A DNA stretch of 17,677 nt from Candidatus Thorarchaeota archaeon (GCA_030638785.1 DAOWDY010000143.1:1-17677), one strand, 5' to 3'; shown: positions 7,936 through 16,031, numbered from the stretch's first letter. Numbers and translations: made by a program. Notes: a model not told the origin generated them from the letters alone.

Positions 7936-8775
7936 TTATCGGTTGATAACTTTCTTACCCTTTTGAAATCTCGATGGTTGAACTCCGCAACTGCTCCAAA
8001 GAAGATTCAATGCGCGGTCTACGTCGGCCCCAACATCGTTTGGCGTATGTGCATCTGAGCCAACTGTAATCGTTTTCACCCCTCTATTTACAAGTGCCTT
8101 AATGAAATCGGTTGAAGGTAATGGTTCCTGCTGCCCTTTCCGCCATGATGATGTATTTATCTCAAATCCAACATTATATTTCTTCATTCGATCCGCTAAT
8201 TCATCGATATGGGGTCTCCATAACTCGTGTATCTGGAACCCGTAGAAATCTTCTCCAAACCTTCGATAGAGGTCAAGGTGTCCTAAGATATTGATTACTG
8301 AGGTTTCAATCGTATCAAGCAATATCGAGAAGTATTTTTCACCTAGCTCTTCTACGGAATACTTGGAGAATATGCTCTCTGCTTCGTTCTTCAAAGAAAT
8401 GGCCTGATGATCAATGAGATGAACCGATCCTATAATCAAATCCCATTCCACATCAAGGAATCCCTCAGGAAGACTCTCAATGACTCTAGGATAAATATCA
8501 AGCTCTACACCTAAGAGGACCACTAAATTTTCGTTTCGATATTTGTCCGCTGCGGTTCGAATTGCATCCTCATAGTCTTCTATCCATACCTTTGAACGAA
8601 CATCGATTATCTCATCCTTTACTCTGACAATACAATCTTCTGTTTTACGATCCGTATCGAGATGTGTTGTAAATGCAATCTCTTTTACTCCCTTTGTGAT
8701 TGCAGCTAAACAAAAGTCATCAATACTCCCATCAGCATCGATAGAGTAGTTTGGATGGATATGGTAATCGAACAT
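7936..8775 (-). CDS. PHP-family phosphoesterase, probable histidinol phosphatase
   Basis: This 279-aa protein has the full metal-binding set of the PHP fold: H5 and H7 (HIH), H38 (TTHLD), E91 (GVELD), H119 (GSVHL), H166 (GHLDLY), and D241 and H243 (GSDAHTP). Length and motif order match the HisK-type histidinol phosphatases, which remove phosphate from histidinol phosphate in histidine synthesis using a trinuclear metal centre. PHP proteins of this size can also act on other small phosphates, so the substrate is inferred. No other his gene lies nearby. The ATG at 8775 has GAGG 9 nt upstream. It follows the MFS gene by 54 nt on the same strand. Confidence 0.88.
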   Translation of the reverse strand: MFDYHIHPNYSIDADGSIDDFCLAAITKGVKEIAFTTHLDTDRKTEDCIVRVKDEIIDVRSKVWIEDYEDAIRTAADKYRNENLVVLLGVELDIYPRVIESLPEGFLDVEWDLIIGSVHLIDHQAISLKNEAESIFSKYSVEELGEKYFSILLDTIETSVINILGHLDLYRRFGEDFYGFQIHELWRPHIDELADRMKKYNVGFEINTSSWRKGQQEPLPSTDFIKALVNRGVKTITVGSDAHTPNDVGADVDRALNLLWSSCGVQPSRFQKGKKVINR

Positions 8776-8829
8776 CAGCCATTGCCTCGAAGCTTTCTAT
8801 ATGACTTTGACTATGAATATTGTATTGTA

Positions 8830-10053
8830 CTATTCCTCTATTGCTAATGTCACTTTATTGCCATCTTGTGATGGCAAATCACGTAAGAACAGACCCGTGA
8901 TTACAGCGATACCTGAAACTATTGCCAAGAAGAGTATCGATGAAGCAAGACCATAGACATCACCAATCCAACCAAAGATTATTGGAGAGAGTGATCCTGG
9001 AATAGCCCCAATTGAAAAGAGCAGGCCAAAGGCAAGCCCCTGATTCTCCGTTGGACTTACTTCTGTTTCGTAGGCTTGACCTGGAGGCACTCCAAAGAAA
9101 TAGATGAAACCTATTGCGACGAGAACAATAATGAGCGATACTGGATCGAGGGACAGGTTTAGGAAGAGGAATAATGGAACCATGCTAGCAACTGAAAACA
9201 TCATGTATGGTACTCGTTTGCCTGATTTGTCAGATATGGGAGCGGATACTAGCTCCCCTAACAGTCCTGCGGAAAGCATGATCGCTGTCAGAGACCCTGC
9301 CCAGACTGGCTCAAAGCCATATGAATCAACCAAGTAAATTGGCATCATTAGAGTAGTACATCTGAATGGAATGCCTCGGAGCCCCATGAAAACCATGGCT
9401 ATCCAAAAGTTTCTAGTCCATCCAATCTGTCCTTCGGGTTTCTCGTTGTTGATACCATTTGCTGCATCAATTAGACTCTGCTTTGACGCCCATCTCATCA
9501 TGAGAATAATTGGAAAGAACAATGCAATTCCCATAAGGCCGAAAATAAAGACTGGTTCTCGCCACCAGCCGAAAATGACCAACAATGTAACTCCCAGAAA
9601 GGGAATGATTGCCATCCCTACCAAGCCACCTGCTGCGTTCAGTCCTATAGCCTTAGCTCTTTCCCTTTTTGGAAACTTAGCTGAGATTGCTGGAAATGCT
9701 GAAGGATGATATCCAGACACCCCGAGACCTAGAGCGATCTGTGTTCCTAAGAGGAACAGAAAGCTTGTTGAAAAACTAGCAACTAGCATCACAACTCCTG
9801 ATAGGAGCACACTGATTGAAATGAAGATGTCCCGTAATCCCTTATCCCCCAAATAGCCAACCACGAGATGTGCAGATGTCATTGTTAGAATCACTGCGCT
9901 AGTCAGGATTCCAACCTCTGTCAATGTCAGACCTAACTCATCTCTGATTAATGGGAAAAATGGTGATAATGCCCCTGTGTATAGGTGATTCATGAAATGT
10001 GAAACAGTACAGGCAGTCAACACTGCATAGGATGCTTTTGTGACTTTGGCCAA
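8830..10053 (-). CDS. Major facilitator superfamily transporter, fosmidomycin-resistance-like
   Basis: This 407-aa protein has about 12 membrane segments in two halves. The N-terminus (SHFMNHLYTGALSPFFPLIR) and the loop GYLGDKG after the second helix resemble the Fsr-type MFS exporters. The segment GLGVSGYHPSAFPAIS also fits that branch, in which a histidine-proline pair follows helix 4. MFS proteins use ion gradients to move small solutes, and direction and substrate cannot be told here. No ATG lies near the conserved N-terminus. The TTG at 10053 is the only plausible start and has TAGGAG about 11 nt upstream, rather far. The next ATG would remove most of helix 1. The 493-nt gap upstream holds inverted repeats that might control it. 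Confidence 0.92.
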   Translation of the reverse strand: MAKVTKASYAVLTACTVSHFMNHLYTGALSPFFPLIRDELGLTLTEVGILTSAVILTMTSAHLVVGYLGDKGLRDIFISISVLLSGVVMLVASFSTSFLFLLGTQIALGLGVSGYHPSAFPAISAKFPKRERAKAIGLNAAGGLVGMAIIPFLGVTLLVIFGWWREPVFIFGLMGIALFFPIILMMRWASKQSLIDAANGINNEKPEGQIGWTRNFWIAMVFMGLRGIPFRCTTLMMPIYLVDSYGFEPVWAGSLTAIMLSAGLLGELVSAPISDKSGKRVPYMMFSVASMVPLFLFLNLSLDPVSLIIVLVAIGFIYFFGVPPGQAYETEVSPTENQGLAFGLLFSIGAIPGSLSPIIFGWIGDVYGLASSILFLAIVSGIAVITGLFLRDLPSQDGNKVTLAIEE

Positions 10054-10171
10054 ATTCGGTCTGACTCCTAGAGGTTGAAATGGCCGGTGCTGTGTGACAT
10101 GTAAATGTGATGATTGGCACGTTTACCTTGTTTCAACATGCTCAGTAACTATAATAAAAATAGATGTGAAG

Positions 10172-10201
10172 CTGATGATCGGTTTTACCCAACCATCAGC
10201 A
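10172..10201. repeat. Tandem inverted-repeat unit, copy 1
   Basis: A 30-nt unit starting CTGATGA and ending CATCAGCA, with self-complementary ends (CTGATG / CATCAG). A second copy begins 34 nt later, and 24 of 30 positions agree between the two. The conserved core is GTTTT-x-CC-x-A. It lies upstream of the MFS gene, so it may be an operator pair. Confidence 0.7.
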
Positions 10202-10205
10202 AGTC

Positions 10206-10235
10206 CTGATGACAAGTTTTGCCTAATCATCAGCA
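10206..10235. repeat. Tandem inverted-repeat unit, copy 2
   Basis: Second copy of the unit at 10172, with perfect 7-nt ends (CTGATGA / TCATCAG). The six differences from copy 1 are mostly in the loop, and the palindromic ends are kept, which argues for a paired or dimer-bound structure. A weak third relative (TGATGATTGG, then GTTTACC) may lie at 10108-10145. Confidence 0.7.
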
Positions 10236-10317
10236 CATCCGACTTTTCGACTCGGTTTTTGTGTAAATATTCCAATACAAAGGTCCCTTAAAAAGCTCCG
10301 AAACCAAGCAATCAAGG

Positions 10318-10346
10318 TGTAACTGGAAGCACAACCCTATTTTCAG
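10318..10346. repeat. 29-nt direct repeat, copy A
   Basis: It begins TGTAACTGGAAGCACAACCC and ends TTTTCAG. Copy B at 10866 matches in 27 of 29 positions, and weaker similarity continues to about 10378. It lies upstream of the orphan ORF at 10547. Confidence 0.85.
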
Positions 10347-10387
10347 AACGATTATTATGTCCGAGTTAGTTCCAGACTGCCCTCTAG

Positions 10388-10405
10388 CACTTCGCTTCGC
10401 GAGTG
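10388..10405. other. GC-rich hairpin in an AT-rich gap
   Basis: CACT-T-CGC pairs with GCG-AGTG around a TTC loop, with one bulged base. It is followed by the AT-rich palindromes at 10435-10454. Its role is unknown; it might be part of a small RNA or a terminator. Confidence 0.3.
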
Positions 10406-10433
10406 GGTGACTATAAGCACTAACCAGTATAAC

Positions 10434-10460
10434 AATATTATATAATATATTATAATAACA
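10434..10460. other. AT-rich palindromic tract
   Basis: The tract contains the perfect 14-nt palindromes ATATTATATAATAT and TATAATATATTATA, overlapping each other. It could act as a TATA-type promoter element or an easily melted site. It lies about 90-110 nt before the orphan ORF start. Confidence 0.35.
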
Positions 10461-10546
10461 TTTAATAGAATCAACTCTTTGTGAAGGACATCTGAGAACT
10501 GCTACTGTGGTAGGGATATCAGACTAATATTAAGTAGTGAACAGAA

Positions 10547-10846
10547 ATGATAGCATCGATAGATACCGGGGACAATAGTACTAAGAAGCCTCAGTTTAGA
10601 CAGCGAGTGATAAAGTCTCTAATCTCAACCGTGACAAGATACAATGCATTCCTCAAGGAGCTGAGGGATAATAGAATGGGAATCAATCACCGGAGAGAGA
10701 GTGGGGAGATCTCCTTCAAGGAATACTGGAATCAGAGAATAGGTCTAGAGAGTAAGATACAGGACACGATAGAACGACGGGATACGTTTTCACGAGAACT
10801 GGTCCTAGTCTTTGCTGAAAAAACTTCAAGAAGCATCAGTTTTTGA
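10547..10846 (+). CDS. Orphan small basic/charged helical protein, hypothetical
   Basis: This 99-aa open frame encodes a highly charged, largely helical protein with no cysteine, membrane segment or signal peptide. A coiled-coil-like stretch runs over about residues 50-85. It resembles nothing I recognise. There is no Shine-Dalgarno before ATG 10547, and arginine codons are mainly AGA/AGG, whereas CGA and CGT are common in the flanking genes. The ORF is bracketed by the two copies of a 29-nt direct repeat, and its last codons lie in an A-run/T-run inverted repeat (10819-10844). It may be a recently acquired or mobile-element gene, or a spurious ORF. Confidence 0.45.
   Translation: MIASIDTGDNSTKKPQFRQRVIKSLISTVTRYNAFLKELRDNRMGINHRRESGEISFKEYWNQRIGLESKIQDTIERRDTFSRELVLVFAEKTSRSISF
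10819..10844 (+). terminator. Inverted repeat ending in a T-run at the 3' end of the orphan ORF
   Basis: AAAAACT (10819-10825) and AGTTTTT (10838-10844) form a 7-bp stem with a 12-nt loop, ending in a T-run just before the TGA of the 99-aa ORF. It is a plausible intrinsic terminator reading rightward. Confidence 0.3.
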
Positions 10847-10865
10847 ATTGTATTCTATGTCATGA

Positions 10866-10894
10866 TGTAACTGGAAGCACAACCCACTTTTCAG
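10866..10894. repeat. 29-nt direct repeat, copy B, overlapping the subtilase 3' end
   Basis: It agrees with copy A at 10318 in 27 of 29 positions. Its right end includes the TGA stop of the subtilase gene at 10891-10893, and weaker similarity runs on into the last codons of that gene to about 10916. Copy A therefore looks like a duplicated fragment of the subtilase 3' end and its trailer, now about 550 nt away. Confidence 0.85.
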
Positions 10895-12870
10895 ATGTTT
10901 CCGACTAACCAGAGTGCAATTTTCAGGGCGATAATCCTATCGGAACTAGTTCCATAGAGCCCACTCATTCCCCAATTATCGATAAAGAAGTTTGTACCCG
11001 TCACAACGAGTCGACCTGTAGAATTTCCATCCATTGCTGCAATCACATTTCGTCCATTGTATGTAGCTAGATTCTGAGCGCTTGAGTTGAATGTGACTGC
11101 GGCACCAACAAAGCTAAATGATTGAACACCAGTAGTTATTGGATGTGGTTCTAAATCAGTAACTGCAATAGGCTCACCAAACACTGGCATTCTGTCTAAT
11201 CCCAAAGAGAAGCCTGTCCAATCTAGAAATTCGTTTATTGCGGTATTGTTAACACTCTCATTATCAAGACCTGAAACAAAGATACCACCTCCCCCGAGGT
11301 AGTAGTTCTTGTAGACCTCAATCTCCTCTGAAGTGTAGGAAATTGAGAAATCTTCAGGATCATTGTAGTTTGTTTCATCTGTTCCCCAAGCACATGGGTC
11401 TAATACAAATACAGCATCGAAGTTGGACAGATACTCTGTGGTTATGAGGCTCCTGTCGCTTAACTCTGTTACAGAGATGTCATTTTCAGTCAACTCAATG
11501 TAGAGTTCCTTGAATTGTCCATATACTGTGTCAATAGACCATGGTGTGTGACTTGTATCGAATGCAATCTTTGCAATACTCTCAGTAGGATCGAAATCAA
11601 TTGAAAGGGTTCCACTATGAGTTCCTGCATCAAAAAGTATCTCGCCTTCGATAGTTCCTGCGGCGGTCGGGGCAACATGAATGAATATGGGAATCAGTTC
11701 TGATTGATTCACAAGAATCGCATCAGGAACCTGAATCGTATCAGCATCTAGTCCATCCAATGTGATGTCATAGGTTGATACCCACGATGTAACAAGATTG
11801 ACATTGAATGAGTAGTTGTCTCCTTGAAACAATCTCTCAAAATCCAATGGAATTGTAACTGGATGAATATACGTGATATATGGCAATCCATTGTGAGTAG
11901 GTGCTTGGTCTATAGCCTGGATAGCACCGGATAAACTCGCTTTGCCTGCACCCACAATGTATGCTGAATATGGCAACGGATCAGCACCTGCGTATAATGC
12001 CGCCTGAATCAACCCTGGCGAATAGGGAATGTTGTTTCCAAGGCAATAAGCAATCAAATCGGCAACAATCGCTGCCACTCTGGGAGACGCAAAGCTGGTT
12101 CCGAAATAGATGGCACTACTGGTTTCAGTAAAACCTTCAACAGAAATATCCGGCTTCATATAGCGAGCAGCAGTGGGTCCCCAGCTTGAATAATCAGCAG
12201 GGAAATCATCCTCATCAAGTGCAGCGACTGAGATTGCCTTTGGAAATATACTGGGAGAACTGATGGAACTACCTGAAACTCCAGACATACCTTCATTTCC
12301 AGCAGCTGAAACTATGAGCACTCCCTTGGAAAATGCATATTCAACTGTTTCTTCTAGTGGGTCTCCAAATGTAGGGCTTGAGCCCAAGCTAAGGTTGATG
12401 ATGCTACAATTCTGATCAATTGCCCAGAGTATTGCTGCCACAACTCCACTTGCAGTCGCATATCCTTCCGAATCTATTACTTTTGCCACGACGATTTCGA
12501 CATTATCGCTATTCTGTAAGATTGCCTGAGTTACAATTGTACCGTGACGAACAGTAGACCCACTACCATCATCGGGATTTGAATCAGTCGTTGATGGATC
12601 CGTCGTAGTGTACCCATAAACCGTAGACACAAAGCTTTGTTGAGGACCTACTCTTCCTGAGATAGTTAGGTCAACATCAAGACCAGAGTCAACAACTGCG
12701 ACTCTAACATCTCCCTCGGTTCCAACAGGCACAACACCTGGAATAAGATCGAAGAGAACTAAAACACCTGATGTAATTACAAGCATTAGGATAATTAGCA
12801 CAGCGGCAATCTTTTTTCCAGAAGAAGATGAGCTCTGTATGGTTGAAGAGGGTTCCCAGTAGTAATTCAT
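10891..12870 (-). CDS. Membrane-anchored subtilisin-like serine protease with site-1-protease-like C-terminal region
   Basis: This 659-aa protein has a short Ser-rich N-terminus, one membrane helix (about residues 19-45), and an S8 protease domain from about 54 to 320. The catalytic triad is D61 (VVDSGLD), H109 (RHGT) and S259 (FGTSFASP), with the oxyanion N192 (AAGNEG). No propeptide fits between helix and protease. A beta-rich segment (about 330-430) follows, then an alpha/beta domain (about 433-659) opening with KIAFDTSHTP and closing with GRLVVTG and a final helix. This order matches eukaryotic MBTPS1 (site-1 protease), which has a similar FDQ-type opening, an N-E-L/F-L helix and a GRIV strand, but there the anchor is at the C-terminus. 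The frame is open to a TTG at 12894; ATG 12870, with GGTG upstream, is preferred. The active site should face outside the membrane. Confidence 0.92.
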   Translation of the reverse strand: MNYYWEPSSTIQSSSSSGKKIAAVLIILMLVITSGVLVLFDLIPGVVPVGTEGDVRVAVVDSGLDVDLTISGRVGPQQSFVSTVYGYTTTDPSTTDSNPDDGSGSTVRHGTIVTQAILQNSDNVEIVVAKVIDSEGYATASGVVAAILWAIDQNCSIINLSLGSSPTFGDPLEETVEYAFSKGVLIVSAAGNEGMSGVSGSSISSPSIFPKAISVAALDEDDFPADYSSWGPTAARYMKPDISVEGFTETSSAIYFGTSFASPRVAAIVADLIAYCLGNNIPYSPGLIQAALYAGADPLPYSAYIVGAGKASLSGAIQAIDQAPTHNGLPYITYIHPVTIPLDFERLFQGDNYSFNVNLVTSWVSTYDITLDGLDADTIQVPDAILVNQSELIPIFIHVAPTAAGTIEGEILFDAGTHSGTLSIDFDPTESIAKIAFDTSHTPWSIDTVYGQFKELYIELTENDISVTELSDRSLITTEYLSNFDAVFVLDPCAWGTDETNYNDPEDFSISYTSEEIEVYKNYYLGGGGIFVSGLDNESVNNTAINEFLDWTGFSLGLDRMPVFGEPIAVTDLEPHPITTGVQSFSFVGAAVTFNSSAQNLATYNGRNVIAAMDGNSTGRLVVTGTNFFIDNWGMSGLYGTSSDRIIALKIALWLVGNI

Positions 12871-13073
12871 ACTCAATGCACCATATCTATTCAACCGCGT
12901 GCGGCATTCATTTCACAGTATGAGTGCACATGAACTTGTCGGAGAAGGAACTAACATGTCAGCCGAAGCTTCAAAAGGTAGTTATGTGTAAAACGTTTTA
13001 ATTGGAGCGGGTTGATACAGTAGATTACAAGTTCATTTATCAACGCCGTCACCATCAAGAAATTGTAATCTCA

Positions 13074-13078
13074 GAGGG
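13074..13078 (+). promoter_or_regulatory. Ribosome binding site favouring the TTG start at 13086
   Basis: GAGGG lies 7 nt before the TTG at 13086, whereas the more upstream in-frame TTG at 13002 has no such motif. The site therefore decides the ATPase start. Confidence 0.5.
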
Positions 13079-13085
13079 ACTGACC

Positions 13086-16022
13086 TTGACTGAACAGGAT
13101 ACAATATCAACGGAATCAGAAACCCCTGAGTATCACGCATTGCCCTTGGATGATGTATTGCGTAATTTAAACGTCGATCCTAACAAGGGTCTCTCAGATA
13201 GTGACGCCCAAAAAAGGTTGCAGCTCTTTGGTCCTAATACTATTCCTAAGATAAAGGGCTCAATTTGGAAGATGTATCTAGCACCAATCTTGAACTGGCT
13301 CATCAATATCTATCTTCTAAGCTCATTTGCATTAGTGGCATTGGCTCTTTTGTTTCCAACAGAGAACTCTGAGATTGGACAAGCGCTCTTCTGGCTTGCA
13401 ATAGTTGCTGTCAATGCAATCGTAGCAGTCTTTCAACAATTCAGGGCCCAGAAGAAACTAGAAGCACTGGAGAAATTATCTACTGGCGACGCTCGAATAT
13501 TACGAAATGGTTCAGAAAAAAATATCGCTCCTGACGAGCTTGTCCCGGGAGATATTATCATCCTCGAACAGGGTGATAGAATTCCTGCAGACTCTCGGAT
13601 CTTATCCTGTTCCAATCTAACGGCAAATGAGGCATCTCTCACTGGTGAGAGTGTCCCAGTTAATAAAGACCACAACCTCTCAGTGGAGAAAAATGTTCCA
13701 CTAACTGATATGAGAAATATGGTATTTTTTGGTACCTACGTTTCAACAGGTGCGGCTAAAATCATTGTAACAAGCACTGGGGCAAAAACCGAGATAGGAA
13801 AGATACAGGGCACCCTTGAACAACTAAATACTGGGGATATTCCCCTTAGAAGGAAGGTAAATCTCCTCGCCAAGTTTCTCGGGATTGCTGCCGTCGTTCT
13901 CATGTTTGTTTCAATATTCTGGGCAGTGTACCTTGGACCTCTTCTTACTGGATCTCCTCCAATTCAGGAATTCGATGCAATCATTGACACAATTACTGCT
14001 GGTATAACCAAAGCGATGACAATAATGCCCATCAACATCCCTCTACTGACAACTATTGTTCTTCTAACTGGAGTCCTTGCAATGGCAAAACAGGGAGTCA
14101 TCATTCGAGACCTGTCTGCTGTTGAGAGTCTTGGACGTGTGAGTGTTATTTGTTCGGATAAGACCGGCACCATGACGAAAAACGAAATGACTGTCAAATT
14201 TGTGTGGGACACCGAGAGCCTATACACTGTCACCGGCAACGGATACGAACCTACAGGACAGATCATGAGACTGAAAGATCCTTCCCGATTTGACGAAAAC
14301 GCACCGTATGACGAAGTTGACCTTAGCGACAAAAAGTCAAACAAAGACCTTAGGCTACTGCTGATTAGCGGTGGAATAAATAATGACTCTGAAATCATGA
14401 CAAAAGAGATTCCAGGACAAGGTTCGATGTACATCCCAATGGGCGATCCAACTGATGCCGCCCTTCTCACACTATTCAGAAAAAGTGGTCTGGCCCTATC
14501 GGAGTTGGAAAAGAAATATCCTATTGAGATGGAATTCCCCTTTGATTCTGAATTTAAGAGAATGACAAAGATTTGCAAGGATGGTAGTGCTTACATTGCT
14601 CTTACAAAAGGTGCTACTGAAGTCATCATAGAGCGGTCCTCTCGTTATTCGGTTTCAAATAAAACCGTCGCAATGGATGCCGCCATGTCTGCAAAGATTC
14701 TTGAACTCGCAAATGACTTTGCATCGCGAGGGTACAGAGTTATTTCATTGGCTTATCGAAAAATGAGTAAGCTCCCGACTTCTAAGAATCCTCGCGAGGA
14801 AACTGAACAAGACCTAATCTACCTAGGATTTGCAGCCATAGTTGATCCACCTCGTGATGGAGTCAAAGATGCTGTGGATGATTGTCATAGTGCTGGAATC
14901 AACGTTATCATGATTACAGGAGATGCTGCGGCAACTGCAAAGACCATAGCTGAAAACCTCAATATTTACAATATAAACTCCCTCGCAATTGAGGGTAGTG
15001 AAATTGAGAATCTTACCGATGAAAGCTTTGATCGCGTCAATGTCTTTGCTAGAGTGAATCCAGATCACAAACAAGTCATTGTTGAACGGTACCAAGACCA
15101 AGAGAAAGTTGTTGCGATGACTGGGGATGGTGTAAACGATGCACTTGCTCTGGCAATGAGTGACGCAGGTATTGCAATGGGTATTCAAGGAACGGATGTA
15201 GCGAAGGAAGCAGCTGATATTATCATCACTGACGATAGCTTCTCCTCCATTGTAAAAGGAGTTCATGAAGGACGAGGTCTCTTTAACAAGATCAGAATGA
15301 TGGTGTACTTCTATATCGCAATCAACCTGTTTGAGAGTATAATCTTCTTTGGTGCACTGTTTCTTCTGCCTCCTGGTTTCAACATGCTAACAAACTGGCA
15401 GAGCCTGATGCTAGTAGCCACGACGCATTCCTTCCCTGGATTAGCACTTGTGTTTGATAAAACATCTCCGAAAGCCATGGAAGAAAAGCCTCGCGATAGT
15501 GAGGATATCATTACTCGGCAGCTAGCCAAATTCATGGCACTTGGAGTTTTCCTGATGGTTCTGGGAGCCGCCACTGTTTATTTCCTCGGATTCACTTCTT
15601 GGAATAATTATCTTGCAATTGTACCAGAGAACCTCACCGGATTCTATAATCCAACTTCCGCTCTTCCCGATGGCTGGGACATGCAAATAATCAAAGCAAC
15701 AACTATGCTACTTACAGTGATTCTACTTGTGGAGAGCTTCTTGGTGATTGTAATTCGTAGAATCAATTTGCCCTTCCACAAGAGTGCTACTGAACCTGGT
15801 TATATTCGATATGTCCTGCTGCTGGGGCTGATATTTCTGGCCAACCTTCTACTAATGTATGTGCCAGAGGTACAAGAAATATTGTTTGGCTATGGTCTGG
15901 AATTCTATTTCATTCCACTGACGCTCTTCGATTGGATAGTATGTCTATTAGCTGCCCTTCCGGCAATACTTGGCATGGAACTATACAAGAAATACCTCCG
16001 AAACAGGAATGTTACACTGTAA
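13086..16022 (+). CDS. P-type cation-transporting ATPase (P2-like) with unusual ion-site residues
   Basis: This 978-aa protein uses ATP to move a cation across the membrane. An N-terminal cation-ATPase domain precedes M1-M2. Then come the actuator TGES loop (EASLTGESVP), phosphorylated D358 in CSDKTGTMT, the nucleotide-binding KGA (LTKGATEV), MITGD and the hinge TGDGVNDALAL, all intact. Four more hydrophobic helices follow M5-M6. Organisation resembles SERCA/Na,K-type pumps. The M4 motif is PINIP (residues 315-319), where these have PEGLP, so the acidic ion ligand is lost. M5 keeps N-x-x-E (INLFES), but M6 reads LVATTHSFPG in place of NLVTDGLP. The transported ion is therefore unclear. The phosphorylation motif has Met where Leu is usual (GTMT). 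The frame also allows a TTG at 13002, adding 28 residues. The next gene starts 19 nt downstream. Confidence 0.95.
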   Translation: MTEQDTISTESETPEYHALPLDDVLRNLNVDPNKGLSDSDAQKRLQLFGPNTIPKIKGSIWKMYLAPILNWLINIYLLSSFALVALALLFPTENSEIGQALFWLAIVAVNAIVAVFQQFRAQKKLEALEKLSTGDARILRNGSEKNIAPDELVPGDIIILEQGDRIPADSRILSCSNLTANEASLTGESVPVNKDHNLSVEKNVPLTDMRNMVFFGTYVSTGAAKIIVTSTGAKTEIGKIQGTLEQLNTGDIPLRRKVNLLAKFLGIAAVVLMFVSIFWAVYLGPLLTGSPPIQEFDAIIDTITAGITKAMTIMPINIPLLTTIVLLTGVLAMAKQGVIIRDLSAVESLGRVSVICSDKTGTMTKNEMTVKFVWDTESLYTVTGNGYEPTGQIMRLKDPSRFDENAPYDEVDLSDKKSNKDLRLLLISGGINNDSEIMTKEIPGQGSMYIPMGDPTDAALLTLFRKSGLALSELEKKYPIEMEFPFDSEFKRMTKICKDGSAYIALTKGATEVIIERSSRYSVSNKTVAMDAAMSAKILELANDFASRGYRVISLAYRKMSKLPTSKNPREETEQDLIYLGFAAIVDPPRDGVKDAVDDCHSAGINVIMITGDAAATAKTIAENLNIYNINSLAIEGSEIENLTDESFDRVNVFARVNPDHKQVIVERYQDQEKVVAMTGDGVNDALALAMSDAGIAMGIQGTDVAKEAADIIITDDSFSSIVKGVHEGRGLFNKIRMMVYFYIAINLFESIIFFGALFLLPPGFNMLTNWQSLMLVATTHSFPGLALVFDKTSPKAMEEKPRDSEDIITRQLAKFMALGVFLMVLGAATVYFLGFTSWNNYLAIVPENLTGFYNPTSALPDGWDMQIIKATTMLLTVILLVESFLVIVIRRINLPFHKSATEPGYIRYVLLLGLIFLANLLLMYVPEVQEILFGYGLEFYFIPLTLFDWIVCLLAALPAILGMELYKKYLRNRNVTL

Positions 16023-16027
16023 ATTAC

Positions 16028-16031
16028 GGAG
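16028..16031 (+). promoter_or_regulatory. Ribosome binding site for the GTG-started UFL1-like gene
   Basis: GGAG lies 10 nt before the GTG at 16042. This start places the single membrane helix directly at the N-terminus. The frame is also open upstream into the ATPase gene, but no better start is seen. Confidence 0.5.

Noticed and set aside
10160..10245. Possible C/D box small RNA, because TGATGA occurs twice at 34-nt spacing
   Set aside because: No CTGA boxes at the expected distance on either strand: the only CTGA overlaps the second TGATGA. The pattern is better explained by inverted repeats.
10054..10546. tRNA, CRISPR array or other standard RNA gene in the long gene-free gap
   Set aside because: No T-loop GTTCRAAYC-type motif with matching acceptor stem was seen, and only two units of the 34-nt period exist, with loop differences too large for a CRISPR array.
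12920..12991. A 23-codon plus-strand ORF between the subtilase and the ATPase
   Set aside because: It is very short, lacks a ribosome binding site and has no recognisable features. It lies in a divergent promoter region and is expected by chance.
13002..13085. Upstream TTG start of the ATPase adding 28 residues
   Set aside because: No ribosome binding site precedes it, and the added residues do not resemble the family N-terminus. The TTG at 13086 has GAGGG 7 nt upstream. Not excluded entirely.
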